Below, in pieces: positions 41,692-50,820 of a stretch of DNA of 64,000 nucleotides. Source of the stretch: Draconibacterium halophilum (GTDB taxonomy: Bacteria; Bacteroidota; Bacteroidia; Bacteroidales; Prolixibacteraceae); NCBI RefSeq assembly GCF_010448835.1, contig NZ_CP048409.1:1434001-1498000 (forward strand). The letters are read 5' to 3'. The notes beneath the pieces are model-generated. The model was not told the DNA's origin. It searched no databases and saw only the letters and a program-made list of their open reading frames with translations. A program made the position numbers and the translations under genes. Every line of letters starts with the position of its first letter. The first letter of the stretch is position 1.

Positions 41692-43335
41692 ATGAAAGTT
41701 GCACTGGCCCAATTAAATTATACCATCGGCGATTTTGAAGGAAATGCGTCGAAGATTATTGCCGAGATCAATCGTTTGAAACAAGCGGAAGTTGATTTGG
41801 TTGTTTTTTCCGAACTGTCGGTAACGGGTTATTACCCGCACGATTTGTTGGAGAAAAAAGAGTTTATTGCCAAAGCTGATGATGCGGTTGCCAAAATAGC
41901 AAAGCACTGCCACGGTATTGCTGCTTTGGTTGGTGCGCCGCGCATTAACCAACAGGAACGGGGTAAACAGCTATTTAACTCGGCTCTATTTCTTGCTGAT
42001 GGCGAAATAAAAAGCAGCCACAACAAAACGCTGTTGCCTACTTACGATATTTTTGATGAGTACCGCCATTTCGAGCCCAACCGCGAATTTAGTCTGGTAG
42101 AATACAAAGGCGAAAAAATTGCGGTTACCATTTGCGAAGATTTATGGGACGAGCAACCAACGGCCAACGAGTTTGGAAAAGACAAGCTTTATTCTACATC
42201 GCCAATGGAGGAGTTGGCAAAACTGAAACCCGATTTTGTGGTAAACCTTTCGGCATCGCCATTTTCATACAACCAGGAAGGCTGGCGAAAGAATGTGCTC
42301 ATTAGAAAAGCCAAAAATTATGGCATACCTATTTTATATTGCAACCAGGTTGGTGCACAAACCGAGTTGGTTTTTGATGGCGGATCGGTATACATCGACT
42401 CCACCGGAGAGATTGTAAAAGAGCTGAAATATTTTGAGGAGGACTCTTTGGTCCTCGATACTAAGTCGCTGGGCGAAAAAGAGCTTCAGCAAAAGGTCGA
42501 CTACATAGAAAAAATACACGATGCGCTGGTGCTCGGCATTCGCGACTATTTTAAAAAGATGGGCTTCAGGCAGGCTACGCTGGGATTGTCGGGCGGAATT
42601 GATTCGGCAGTAACAGTGGTTCTTGCCGTTCGTGCTTTAGGTGCCGGGAATGTGCGCGTGCTGTTAATGCCATCAAAATATTCGTCGGACCACAGTGTAA
42701 ACGATGCCCGCGAACTTGCCGAGAATTTGGGTATTCGTTACGATGTGGTGAATATTCAATCGGCAGTCGACCAGTTTGAGCATGCTCTTACCCCGCTATT
42801 CGAAGGCCGCTCGCCCGATGTTGCCGAGGAAAATATCCAGGCTCGTGCCCGTGGAATTTATATGATGGCAATTTCTAATAAGTTTGGTCACATTCTGTTA
42901 AATACCACCAATAAAAGTGAGTGCGCCGTTGGTTACGGTACTTTATATGGCGACATGAACGGCGGTATTGCTGTGCTTGGCGATGTGTATAAAATGGATG
43001 TTTTTAAACTGTCGCGGTTTATGAATAAAGACGGAGAAGTGATTCCGGAGAATACCATTGTAAAACCACCGTCGGCAGAGTTAAGACCCGATCAGAAAGA
43101 TACCGATTCGTTGCCGGAGTACGAAGATTTGGATAAAATGCTTTTCAACTATATTGAACTGAATAAATCGCCAAAAGAAATAGCAGCTTTGGGCTATGAT
43201 GAGGCAGTAGTGCGGAGAGTGATTAGAATGGTGAACATGAATGAGTATAAACGATTTCAGGCAGCACCTATTTTAAGAGTAAGTTCAAAAGCTTTTGGCT
43301 TCGGACGAAAAATGCCGCTCGTTGCCCGTTATTAG
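41692..43335 (+). CDS. nadE: Glutamine-hydrolysing NAD+ synthetase
   Basis: 547 residues. The N-terminal nitrilase-like glutaminase domain has its Glu in VVFSELSVTGYYP, a Lys in HNKTLLPTYDIF and the Cys in AVTICEDLWDE. The C-terminal synthetase domain has the PP-loop LGLSGGIDSAVT and NTTNKSECAVGYGTLYGDMNGG. It amidates deamido-NAD+ using glutamine, the product of the synthetases at 4-12 kb. The heptamer repeat just upstream probably belongs to its 5' untranslated region. Confidence 0.95.
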   Translation: MKVALAQLNYTIGDFEGNASKIIAEINRLKQAEVDLVVFSELSVTGYYPHDLLEKKEFIAKADDAVAKIAKHCHGIAALVGAPRINQQERGKQLFNSALFLADGEIKSSHNKTLLPTYDIFDEYRHFEPNREFSLVEYKGEKIAVTICEDLWDEQPTANEFGKDKLYSTSPMEELAKLKPDFVVNLSASPFSYNQEGWRKNVLIRKAKNYGIPILYCNQVGAQTELVFDGGSVYIDSTGEIVKELKYFEEDSLVLDTKSLGEKELQQKVDYIEKIHDALVLGIRDYFKKMGFRQATLGLSGGIDSAVTVVLAVRALGAGNVRVLLMPSKYSSDHSVNDARELAENLGIRYDVVNIQSAVDQFEHALTPLFEGRSPDVAEENIQARARGIYMMAISNKFGHILLNTTNKSECAVGYGTLYGDMNGGIAVLGDVYKMDVFKLSRFMNKDGEVIPENTIVKPPSAELRPDQKDTDSLPEYEDLDKMLFNYIELNKSPKEIAALGYDEAVVRRVIRMVNMNEYKRFQAAPILRVSSKAFGFGRKMPLVARY

Positions 43336-43439
43336 TTGTGTTATTTTCTTATCAACAGTTTTATAGCATTTTGTTGATGATATTATTTTAAACGGACGTA
43401 AAATAAGTGTTAAAAAAGAATCAAATTTAACAATTTTTT

Positions 43440-43447
43440 TAGCTTTG
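43440..43447 (+). promoter_or_regulatory. Candidate -7 promoter box of the Crp/Fnr gene
   Basis: TAGCTTTG, an exact TAnnTTTG match, lies 26 nt before the ATG. No clear -33 element. Confidence 0.45.
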
Positions 43448-43473
43448 ATGCTGTAAAACATACAGACGGGTAT

Positions 43474-44175
43474 ATGTTAAATTCAGATATTGGACTTAGG
43501 GATCTGGTTGATAATCAGAAATCAATATTTTATTTGTTGGGGCAGGAAGATAAAGACGATCTGCAACATCATATTTCTCTTTCGCAGTACAAGAAAAATG
43601 AATTTATTTACAAAGAAGGAGATAAACCCAATGGGTTTTTGGTACTGATTGATGGCAAGGTTAAGATTTTTAAAGAAGGTGTAGGAGGAAGAGAGCAGAT
43701 AATTCGCATGACCAAACCTTTGGGGCTGATTGGTTATCGCGCCCTACTTGCCGACGAAACTCACAATGGTTCGGCAGTTACGCTTGAAGAATCGCTTGTT
43801 TGTACTATCGACCCTGACTTTATTTTTAATCGTGCCTTAAAAAACTCCGATTTTTCGTTCCGTATAATTAGTAAACTCTCGAAAGAACTCGGTTTCTCCA
43901 ATGCCCGAACGGTTACTTTAACACAAAAGCATATTCGTGGTCGGTTGGCCGAATCGCTGATTTTACTGAAAGATAAATACGGTTTCGAAAATGATGGCAC
44001 AACTTTAAAGGCATTCCTGTCGCGCGAGGATATTGCCAATTTGTCGAATATGACTACATCAAATGCCATTCGTACACTATCAACTTTTGCCAGCGAAAAA
44101 GTAATTGCTATCGATGGCAGAAAGATTCGGATTTTGGATGCCATCCGCCTGGAGCGCATCAGTAAATTAGGTTAA
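43474..44175 (+). CDS. Crp/Fnr-family transcription regulator
   Basis: 233 residues. The N-terminal cyclic-nucleotide-binding-like barrel shows YKKNEFIYKEGDKPNGFLVLIDGKVKIFKEG and RMTKPLGLIGYRALLADETHNGSAVTLEES. A dimerisation helix and a winged HTH follow (FLSREDIANLSNMTTSNAIRTLSTFASEKVIAIDGRKIRILD). No Fe-S cluster cysteines are present, so it is not an oxygen-sensing Fnr by that mechanism. The phosphate-binding residues typical of cAMP receptors are not conserved either. Target genes unknown; monocistronic. Confidence 0.88.
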   Translation: MLNSDIGLRDLVDNQKSIFYLLGQEDKDDLQHHISLSQYKKNEFIYKEGDKPNGFLVLIDGKVKIFKEGVGGREQIIRMTKPLGLIGYRALLADETHNGSAVTLEESLVCTIDPDFIFNRALKNSDFSFRIISKLSKELGFSNARTVTLTQKHIRGRLAESLILLKDKYGFENDGTTLKAFLSREDIANLSNMTTSNAIRTLSTFASEKVIAIDGRKIRILDAIRLERISKLG

Positions 44176-44226
44176 TCGTTTCAACAAAAGTATTCGGAGA
44201 TGAGGCTATTGCAATAGTCCTTGTTT

Positions 44227-44303
44227 CGTCATCCTGAACTTGTTTCAGGATCTTATATTGTTAGTGATCTGTTAGCAGATTCTGAAATGAATTTAGAATG
44301 ACG
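44227..44303. repeat. Interspersed inverted repeat between convergent genes
   Basis: CGTCATCCTGAA (44227-44238) and TTTAGAATGACG (44292-44303) are imperfectly complementary ends of a 77-bp element with internal CTGAA/TTCAG pairing. This type of intergenic element recurs in many bacterial genomes. Confidence 0.5.
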
Positions 44304-44333
44304 TTCTTTTCGACTTTTTATACAACCTTACAT

Positions 44334-46802
44334 TTATTCCTGCAAATATACACGTTTAACGCGTTGCGAAATGCCTGTTAGGATTTCATAAGGAATCGTT
44401 TCGAGTAGTTGAGCCAACTTTGAAATAGAAATATCTGGCCCAAAAATTTCAACCTTGTCTCCCGGGCTAACTTTCAGGTTGGTAACGTCGAGCATCAGCA
44501 TATCCATACATATATTTCCGATCATCCTTGCTTCTTGTCCGTTCACAAAAGCACTGCCCAAGCCATTGCCTAATCTTCGGTTAATCCCGTCGGCATAACC
44601 CATTGGCACGACGGCTACCCGGCTTTGTTGCCTAGTTTTTCCTTTACGGTTGTATCCAACGGTTTCGCCTGCATTAACAGTTTTAACTTGCGAGACTGTG
44701 GTCTTCAGCGTGCTGATTTGTTGTAGCTGTAATCCGGTTTGCGAAATGCCGTAAAGTCCAATACCTAGTCGAACCATATCCATTTGATGATCGGTAAATC
44801 GTTCAATTCCTGCCGAGTTAAGAATATGCTTGTCTACTTTATAATCAAAAGCTGTCTCAATTTGTTTGGATAAATGTGCAAATCTTGTAAACTGTTCATG
44901 CGTAAAATCATCCAGCTCCGGATCGTCGCTTCCGGCGAGGTGTGAAAAAACCGACTGTATTTTTAAATGCTTGTTGCTTTTTACGAACGAGATCAACTCA
45001 TCAATTTCTTTTTCCGTTTTCAGACCAAGCCGGTTCATGCCCGTATCAATTTTTACGTGAATGGGGAAGTTGCATAACCCGAACTCTGCAACAACCTTTG
45101 CAAATTGATGTAAAAGTTGTGTGCTGTAAATATTGGGTTCCAGATTAAAATCGATAATATTTTGAAAGCTATCGTGTTCAGGATTCATTACAACAATTGG
45201 AATGGTAATGCCTGCATTACGCAGCTGAACCCCTTCGTCGGCCACAGCAACTGCCAGGTAATCTACATTTTGATGTTGTAAGAGTCGTGCAATCTCAACA
45301 TCGCCATTTCCATACGAAAAAGCCTTCACCATTACCATAATTTTTGTTTCCGGGCGCAGCAGTTTTCGAAAAGAATTTAGATTATGTATCAGCGCATTCA
45401 AATTAATTTCGAGTACCGTTTGATGTGCCTTTTGTTGCAATAGTGCTGATATCTGCTCAAACGCAAATTGCCGTGCTCCTTTTAACAAAATTGCTGATGA
45501 TGAATAGTTGCTGCGAATAAAATGTTTTTCAAACTCGTTACGGTCTGAATAAAATTCGCTTTCCATCTGAAAAATATATTGGTGTTTGTACAGCGCTTCG
45601 CCAATTCCGGTGAGTTTGTTAATTCCCCATTCCTGCAAAAGCTGGTTTACTTTTGAATACAATTCTGCCGTTTCAATACCTGTTTGATGAATATCGGATA
45701 AGATTACATGCTTGTGCAAATGGCTTTGGGCAGCTTGTTGTTTTAGTACCGACAACGCAATGCCCAGCGAGTTCAAATCAGAATTGTAATAATCGTTAAT
45801 GAGCAAACAGTTGTTAATACCCTGTTTAATTTCAAGGCGCATAGCAATTGGTTCCAGCTTGCTAAATCTTTCCAAAAACACATCCGGAATTTTCTCCAGT
45901 GCAACTATTGTAGCAAAACAATGGCAGGCATTTTCCAGTGCTGATTCGTCGGTAAATGGAATTTGAAAGGAGTAGCTTTTATTTCTGGTTTTTGCTTCAA
46001 TTTTTGTATGGTTTGCCGCTGCTTTGCTTTTAAATTGAATAGTTGCCTCGTCGTTTTCAAACGACCAGTTTATTGGCTCAATATTGTTTCCCAAACAGAA
46101 TTTTGCAATTGGTTTTGAATAGGGACGATCGAGGCAAAATACTAGTTTTTTTGCATCAACAAAAAGCTGAAGTTTCTCGTTTAGTTTTTCTTTCTTCGAT
46201 TGGAAATTCTCCTGGTGCGCATCGCCAATGTTAGATAGAATACCAATATTGGGTTGAACAATGGGGGCAAGCTTTTGCATTTCTCCCGGCTCTGAAATTC
46301 CTGCTTCTAATAGGGCAAGTTCGTATTGTGCATCCAACAGTAATGCCGATAAAGGAACGCCTACCTGTGAGTTGTAACTCTTCGGGCTTCGTACAATTTT
46401 TAATTCAGCCGAAAGCAGATCGTACAACCATTCTTTAACAATTGTTTTTCCGTTGCTTCCGGTAATTCCAATAACGGGCTGTGAAAACTGATTTCGGTTA
46501 TAAGTTGCAAGTTGCTGTAATGCCAGACCGGTGTCTTTTACTAAGATATAGTTGGCCTTATCATCAATAAAATTCTTATCGGAAATGATAAAAAGTTGCA
46601 CGCCTTTTTTGCGAAGTTGTGCAATGTAGTTGTGTCCGTTAAAAACAGGGCCGGTTAAAGCAAAAAAAGCAACGTTTTGTCCGCCAAAGAAAGTCCGGCT
46701 GTCGGTAATAACTTCTGAAACAGTAAAATCCTGAAACGATGAGGAAGCGAAAAGCTCACCATTTACTACGGCACATATTTGTTTTGCCGTCAGGTTGATC
46801 AT
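44334..46802 (-). CDS. murF-alr: Bifunctional UDP-MurNAc-tripeptide:D-Ala-D-Ala ligase / alanine racemase (MurF-Alr fusion)
   Basis: 822 residues. Residues 1 to about 450 form MurF with the P-loop ITGSNGKT (115-120) and the later motif LLINDYYNSDLNSL. From about residue 460 an alanine racemase follows: EINLNALIHNLNSFR, MVKAFSYG with PLP Lys 493, HVKIDTGMNRLGL, and the C-terminal domain with TVGYNRKGKTRQQSRVAVVPMGYADGI. The fusion is well known in Bacteroidota; it links D-Ala production to the addition of D-Ala-D-Ala in peptidoglycan synthesis. Ddl is encoded near 63 kb. The ATG overlaps the tdk stop by 1 nt. Confidence 0.95.
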   Translation of the reverse strand: MINLTAKQICAVVNGELFASSSFQDFTVSEVITDSRTFFGGQNVAFFALTGPVFNGHNYIAQLRKKGVQLFIISDKNFIDDKANYILVKDTGLALQQLATYNRNQFSQPVIGITGSNGKTIVKEWLYDLLSAELKIVRSPKSYNSQVGVPLSALLLDAQYELALLEAGISEPGEMQKLAPIVQPNIGILSNIGDAHQENFQSKKEKLNEKLQLFVDAKKLVFCLDRPYSKPIAKFCLGNNIEPINWSFENDEATIQFKSKAAANHTKIEAKTRNKSYSFQIPFTDESALENACHCFATIVALEKIPDVFLERFSKLEPIAMRLEIKQGINNCLLINDYYNSDLNSLGIALSVLKQQAAQSHLHKHVILSDIHQTGIETAELYSKVNQLLQEWGINKLTGIGEALYKHQYIFQMESEFYSDRNEFEKHFIRSNYSSSAILLKGARQFAFEQISALLQQKAHQTVLEINLNALIHNLNSFRKLLRPETKIMVMVKAFSYGNGDVEIARLLQHQNVDYLAVAVADEGVQLRNAGITIPIVVMNPEHDSFQNIIDFNLEPNIYSTQLLHQFAKVVAEFGLCNFPIHVKIDTGMNRLGLKTEKEIDELISFVKSNKHLKIQSVFSHLAGSDDPELDDFTHEQFTRFAHLSKQIETAFDYKVDKHILNSAGIERFTDHQMDMVRLGIGLYGISQTGLQLQQISTLKTTVSQVKTVNAGETVGYNRKGKTRQQSRVAVVPMGYADGINRRLGNGLGSAFVNGQEARMIGNICMDMLMLDVTNLKVSPGDKVEIFGPDISISKLAQLLETIPYEILTGISQRVKRVYLQE

Positions 46803-47380
46803 TATTCTTTATGTGCTTTGTTGTAACAGCTTCGGCAAAGTGGTTCGTAAATGTCTTTTTCGCCCAGCAGAACCACCTGTTCTTTTTCCGAGAGACGATG
46901 AGAGAATTGTGCGATACTTCCGCATCGAACACAAATAGCGTGCACTTTGGTAATGTAGTCGGCAACAGCCATTAGTCCGGGAATCGGTCCAAAAGGTGCG
47001 CCTTTAAAGTCCATGTCGAGGCCGGCAACAATAACGCGAATCCCCATGTTCGCCAACTGGGTTACCACGTTAATCAGACCTTTATCAAAAAACTGGGCTT
47101 CGTCAATTCCAATTACGTCAACTTCGCCGGCCAGCAAAAGAATATTGGCCGAGTTCTCAACCGGAGTAGAGTGGATGGCATTTTCATCGTGCGAAACCAC
47201 CTCCGTTTCCGAGTAACGTATGTCAACCATCGGTTTGTAAATTTCCACCTTTTGTTTGGCAATTTTGGCACGTTTTAACCGTCTGATCAATTCTTCGGTT
47301 TTCCCTGAAAACATTGATCCGGCAACAACTTCAATGGTGCCAACTTTTTTATGGCCGTTTACATCTCTTTCAATAAACAT
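46802..47380 (-). CDS. tdk: Thymidine kinase, type II
   Basis: 192 residues. P-loop VVAGSMFSGKTEELIRR, Walker B DVIGIDEAQFFDKGLI with the catalytic Glu, and zinc cysteines in CVRCGS and CRSC near the C-terminus (lasso domain). It phosphorylates thymidine for the salvage pathway. Its stop shares one base with the murF-alr start (TAATG), so the two are translationally coupled. Confidence 0.94.
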   Translation of the reverse strand: MFIERDVNGHKKVGTIEVVAGSMFSGKTEELIRRLKRAKIAKQKVEIYKPMVDIRYSETEVVSHDENAIHSTPVENSANILLLAGEVDVIGIDEAQFFDKGLINVVTQLANMGIRVIVAGLDMDFKGAPFGPIPGLMAVADYITKVHAICVRCGSIAQFSHRLSEKEQVVLLGEKDIYEPLCRSCYNKAHKE

Positions 47381-47440
47381 TTATCGTTACTCTTTTTGGT
47401 AAGAAGTTTTCTTACAGGGTATTTTTATTTACTACTTTTA

Positions 47441-47448
47441 CAAAAATA
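47441..47448 (-). promoter_or_regulatory. Candidate -7 promoter box of tdk
   Basis: TATTTTTG on the minus strand, about 60 nt before the tdk ATG; the same octamer stands before GSII, GSIII and dnaB. Confidence 0.35.
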
Positions 47449-47519
47449 AAATTTACAGCCTTTTTTGGGCACTGTGAAGCACGATTAATTTACCAACATC
47501 GCGTTAAAAGCTTGGATGA

Positions 47520-48428
47520 ATGGACAATAAAACCTTATTTAAATTTCTGTTTAAAGATATTTCTGAGATAGAAGAACTGTTTGCCGAAAAGGGCACCGAA
47601 GGATTTGATGAACTGGAAATGGAATTTATCCGCACTCGTTTTAGCGGGGCAAAACACATTATTCAGTTATTGAGTGAAAAAGATGGGCCTGCGAAAAGAA
47701 TGGTTGTAACGGAGCCTGTTGTAACAAAAGTAGCCGAAGAACCAGTTGCCACGAAAGTGAAGGAAACCATTGAGCCACAAGCTCCACTTTCGGATAAAGA
47801 ACAGGAAAGTTTAGCCGCTTTGTCGGATTTTGAAGAAAAGTTAAAACAAGAAGAAAGTAAGCCGGAACCCGTTGCCGAAAAAGAAGCACCGGTAGCGCCT
47901 CAAAAAGAAGCTGAAATTGTCGAGGATTCTTCATCGGAAAAAGAAACAGGTATCGATGAAAAAGAAGATGTGGAGCAGATAGCTGATGCGGAAGTAGAAG
48001 AACTCAAACAGGAAGAACCAGAAGTTGAAGAAGAGCCTGTTAATGAAGAAGAACCAAAAAAAGAAAGAGAATCAGAAGAAGAACCAGAATCGAGTGTGGC
48101 AAATAACCGGATTGGCGATCGTCTTATAAAAGATAAATCAGTTAACGATTTGCTTAGTGGCAACGATGATAAAAAGCTGGAATATAAAATCTCGAATAGT
48201 CCGGTAAAAAGTATTCAGGCTGCAATTGGAATAAACGACCGCTATCAATACATCCGCGAACTGTTTAACGGTAGTGCCGAATCTTTTGCAAAAACAGTTG
48301 TCGATATTGATAAACTTGACGATATACAACAGGCAGTTGCTTATTTGCAGGAAAACTTTAAATGGAAAAAGAACGAAACCAGCCTGAAATTTGTAAACCT
48401 TGTAAAACGCCGATTCCCAAATGGATAA
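47520..48428 (+). CDS. Uncharacterised acidic protein with conserved C-terminal domain
   Basis: 302 residues, three parts: a short N-terminal domain (MDNKTLFKFLFKDISEIEELF, about 1-60), a long Glu/Lys/Pro/Val-rich disordered stretch (about 65-195), and a C-terminal domain of about 100 residues (RIGDRLIKDKSVNDLLSG, SIQAAIGINDRYQYIRELFNGSAESFAKTVVDIDKLDDIQQAVAYL). The C-terminal sequence recurs in Bacteroidota proteins of unknown role, as far as I recall. No signal peptide, so probably cytoplasmic. It overlaps rsmI by 8 nt. Confidence 0.75.
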   Translation: MDNKTLFKFLFKDISEIEELFAEKGTEGFDELEMEFIRTRFSGAKHIIQLLSEKDGPAKRMVVTEPVVTKVAEEPVATKVKETIEPQAPLSDKEQESLAALSDFEEKLKQEESKPEPVAEKEAPVAPQKEAEIVEDSSSEKETGIDEKEDVEQIADAEVEELKQEEPEVEEEPVNEEEPKKERESEEEPESSVANNRIGDRLIKDKSVNDLLSGNDDKKLEYKISNSPVKSIQAAIGINDRYQYIRELFNGSAESFAKTVVDIDKLDDIQQAVAYLQENFKWKKNETSLKFVNLVKRRFPNG

Positions 48429-49104
48429 CGAAGCAAGATTAATATTGGTTCCAACACCTATTGGTAATCTGCGGGATATCACCTTGCGGGCAGTTGAGGT
48501 TTTGAAAGAGGCCGATATTATTTTGGCCGAAGATACACGGGTATCGTCAAAGCTTTTAAAGCACCTTGAAATTGAAAAGAAGCTTTTTGCGCATCACAAG
48601 TTTAACGAGCATAAAACCAGCAGTTCAATTGTTTCAAAAATAGAGCAAGGGAATACTGTGGCTTTAATTTCTGATGCTGGTACGCCGGCCATTTCCGATC
48701 CTGGGTTTTTATTGGTGAGAGCTTGTGTTGAAAAAGATATAACAGTGGAATGTTTGCCCGGGCCAACCGCGTTAATTCCGGCTTTGGCAGTGTCGGGTTT
48801 GCCTACCGAAAAGTTTGTCTTCGAAGGTTTTTTGCCGCAAAAAAAAGGCCGACAAACGCGTCTGAAAATATTAGCTGAGGAGCCTCGAACTATGGTTTTT
48901 TACGAATCGCCATACCGCTTGGTAAAAGCGTTGGGGCAATTTGCCGAATTTTTTGGCCCCGAACGAAAAGCATGTGTTTGCCGCGAGCTCAGTAAAATGT
49001 TTGAAGAAGTGAAGCGGGGAACAGTTACAGAACTTGCAGAATACTATACGGCACATCCTCCGAAAGGAGAAATTGTTATTGTGGTGGAAGGAAGAGCAAA
49101 ATAA
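48421..49104 (+). CDS. rsmI: 16S rRNA (cytidine1402-2'-O)-methyltransferase
   Basis: 227 residues. ILVPTPIGNLRDITLRAVEVLKEADIILAEDTRVSSKLL is the characteristic RsmI start. VALISDAGTPAISDPGFLLVRAC and CLPGPTALIPALAVSGLPTEKFVFEGFLP follow, as in tetrapyrrole-methylase-fold enzymes. It 2'-O-methylates C1402 in the ribosomal P site. It overlaps the acidic protein gene by 8 nt and precedes the YjjG-type gene by 42 nt. Confidence 0.94.
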   Translation: MDNEARLILVPTPIGNLRDITLRAVEVLKEADIILAEDTRVSSKLLKHLEIEKKLFAHHKFNEHKTSSSIVSKIEQGNTVALISDAGTPAISDPGFLLVRACVEKDITVECLPGPTALIPALAVSGLPTEKFVFEGFLPQKKGRQTRLKILAEEPRTMVFYESPYRLVKALGQFAEFFGPERKACVCRELSKMFEEVKRGTVTELAEYYTAHPPKGEIVIVVEGRAK

Positions 49105-49146
49105 ATAATGGGTGCAAACAAATTTGTGCCCCTTGTTTTTATAGGT

Positions 49147-49851
49147 ATGAAGAAAAAATATACACACATATTTTTCGATTTAGACAATACCTTGTGGGAT
49201 TTTAAAACGAACTCTAAGTTGGCGATGGAGTTAACTTTTTCTCATTTTAACCTGGAACTTAAAGGGGTGGTGTTTGAGCACTTTTTTGACGTTTACACTG
49301 AGCATAATGCTAAACTTTGGGCGGCTTATCGTATGAAGGAAATAGCGAAAAAGGATCTTACGCGACAACGATTTCTACTTACTTTAAAGGCTTTTAAGTT
49401 AAACGGTGTGGATCCGGATAAAATGAATACCTTCTACCTAAATGAAATGCCAAAACAAAAAATGTTGATGCCGGGAGCCATTGAACTGCTCGATTTTTTA
49501 AAGAAAAAAAAAGTCAAGCTGTTTATTATAACCAACGGCTTTAAAGAAGTACAACATAGAAAAATGCAGCGTTCGGGTTTAGCACCATATTTCGATAAAG
49601 TATTTATTTCGGAAGAAGTAAAATGCCCGAAGCCAGGGAAACAAATATTCGAACATGCTATAAAGTCGGCCAATGCAAAAAAAACAAACAGTTTAATGGT
49701 TGGCGACGATTGGGATAGTGATATTCGTGGCGCCCTTAACTTTGGCATCGATGCCGTCTATTATAATCCTTTAAAACAGCCGGTTGATATTATAATTGGT
49801 GGTGTTAAAATCATTAATTCATTATCGGAGTTACGTTTGGAGTGCCGATAG
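49147..49851 (+). CDS. yjjG: YjjG-family HAD nucleotidase
   Basis: 234 residues from the ATG at 49147 (MKKKYTHIFFDLDNTLWDFKTN); the frame can be opened to 49108, but that adds no conserved sequence. HAD motif I is FFDLDNTLWD with both Asp residues, motif II is LFIITNGFKEVQHRKM, the motif III Lys lies in CPKPGKQIFEHA and motif IV is MVGDDWDSDIRGALNFG. The helical C1 cap matches YjjG, a nucleotidase that clears non-canonical pyrimidine nucleotides. Confidence 0.88.
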   Translation: MKKKYTHIFFDLDNTLWDFKTNSKLAMELTFSHFNLELKGVVFEHFFDVYTEHNAKLWAAYRMKEIAKKDLTRQRFLLTLKAFKLNGVDPDKMNTFYLNEMPKQKMLMPGAIELLDFLKKKKVKLFIITNGFKEVQHRKMQRSGLAPYFDKVFISEEVKCPKPGKQIFEHAIKSANAKKTNSLMVGDDWDSDIRGALNFGIDAVYYNPLKQPVDIIIGGVKIINSLSELRLECR

Positions 49852-49855
49852 TCCC

Positions 49856-49946
49856 GGTATTTTAAAGAACTGGTCGGAATGGAGACGTTTGGATTATCCA
49901 GAATTGACACCGGTAACTGAGGCAACCGAACGATGGTCTTTTAAGC
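49856..49946 (+). pseudogene. Relic of a SusD-type gene (3' fragment)
   Basis: In one frame the sequence after yjjG reads SPGILKNWSEWRRLDYPELTPVTEATER. This corresponds to the SusD C-terminal signature; the intact SusD at 54-55.5 kb has SWSEWRRTGIPAFTP at the same place. The rest of the gene is missing and the frame loses similarity after this stretch. Confidence 0.5.
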
Positions 49947-50820
49947 AGTTTATTAAAGAGCAGCTGATTAATATTCGTAATTGCATTTTTTTTACCTGGC
50001 ATGACAAATATCATGCTTCTGGCAAAGTGATCATAGGATTAAAATGAATACTTTTAAATGCCTGATATTCATTGCGGTGTGAAAAAAGTGACTTTTGTCA
50101 CATGTGTAAAACCCAAGTGGTGTGTTATCTATTTGTCAGTAATACGCAAAAAAAACTTACACTTTCTTTAAAAAATCAAAACTTCTTTTAATATTTGTAA
50201 TCGTTAAAGAACATTAATACTGTTCTTTTTTAGTTATAGGGTAATGCTGAGTTAAGGGTTTGGGGGAATCCTTTCAGAAATTACAAAAATAAATGCTGTT
50301 TAATTATTACTTAAAATTGTTTCTATGAAGGGGGAAATTTTTCAAGTGAAGTTTTATCAATTATCAATTTTTCAATCAATCTGTTTAAAACGGATTGCAA
50401 TCTGACTGTTATAAACAGATCTGTATCTAGATACCATTGTTATCCAAAGTAGTTTTATGTTGCCGGCTTTTAGTGCGACTATTTTGTGCTATTTTGAGTA
50501 ACTGTTAAAAAAATTAACAATCAAGAGGCTATTTCAGATCTAACAGACTTTAAAAAACGACTGTAACAAAATATTATTACTGTTTTATTAAATAACTGTT
50601 TCTGTGATTGGTAGCGTAAATAATCGAATTAACTTAAGTAAACTCTTGAACAACTATTCAACGAGTTTGACAATAAGATATTGCCGGGAGGTGCTCACTC
50701 TACATTTACTCACAATTACCCTTCGTAGAAACTTAAATCCTCCCGGTTTTCTTTTAAATAAAATAAGAATGCTTAATACAATTTTTATAGCGCTTTAATT
50801 AAAAACTTAAAATTATTTCT
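49947..50820. other. Long non-coding stretch upstream of susC
   Basis: About 870 bp, AT-rich. It contains a 20-bp near copy (50310-50329) of the susC translation start region, followed by a 26-codon ORF (50326-50406) that has no resemblance to SusC. An 8-bp stem with a very large loop and T-rich tail (50684-50755) lies nearer to susC. I see no other gene. Confidence 0.5.
50684..50756 (+). promoter_or_regulatory. Possible leader attenuator or terminator upstream of susC
   Basis: CCGGGAGG (50684-50691) is complementary to CCTCCCGG (50739-50746), which is followed by TTTTCTTTT. The loop is about 47 nt and is itself without a strong stem. It lies 65-130 nt before the susC ATG. Confidence 0.35.

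Noticed and set aside
49796..50047. 83-codon ORF overlapping the end of yjjG
   Set aside because: Its first part lies in the yjjG coding region in another frame; only the SusD-like piece at 49856-49946 is meaningful, and that is a relic.
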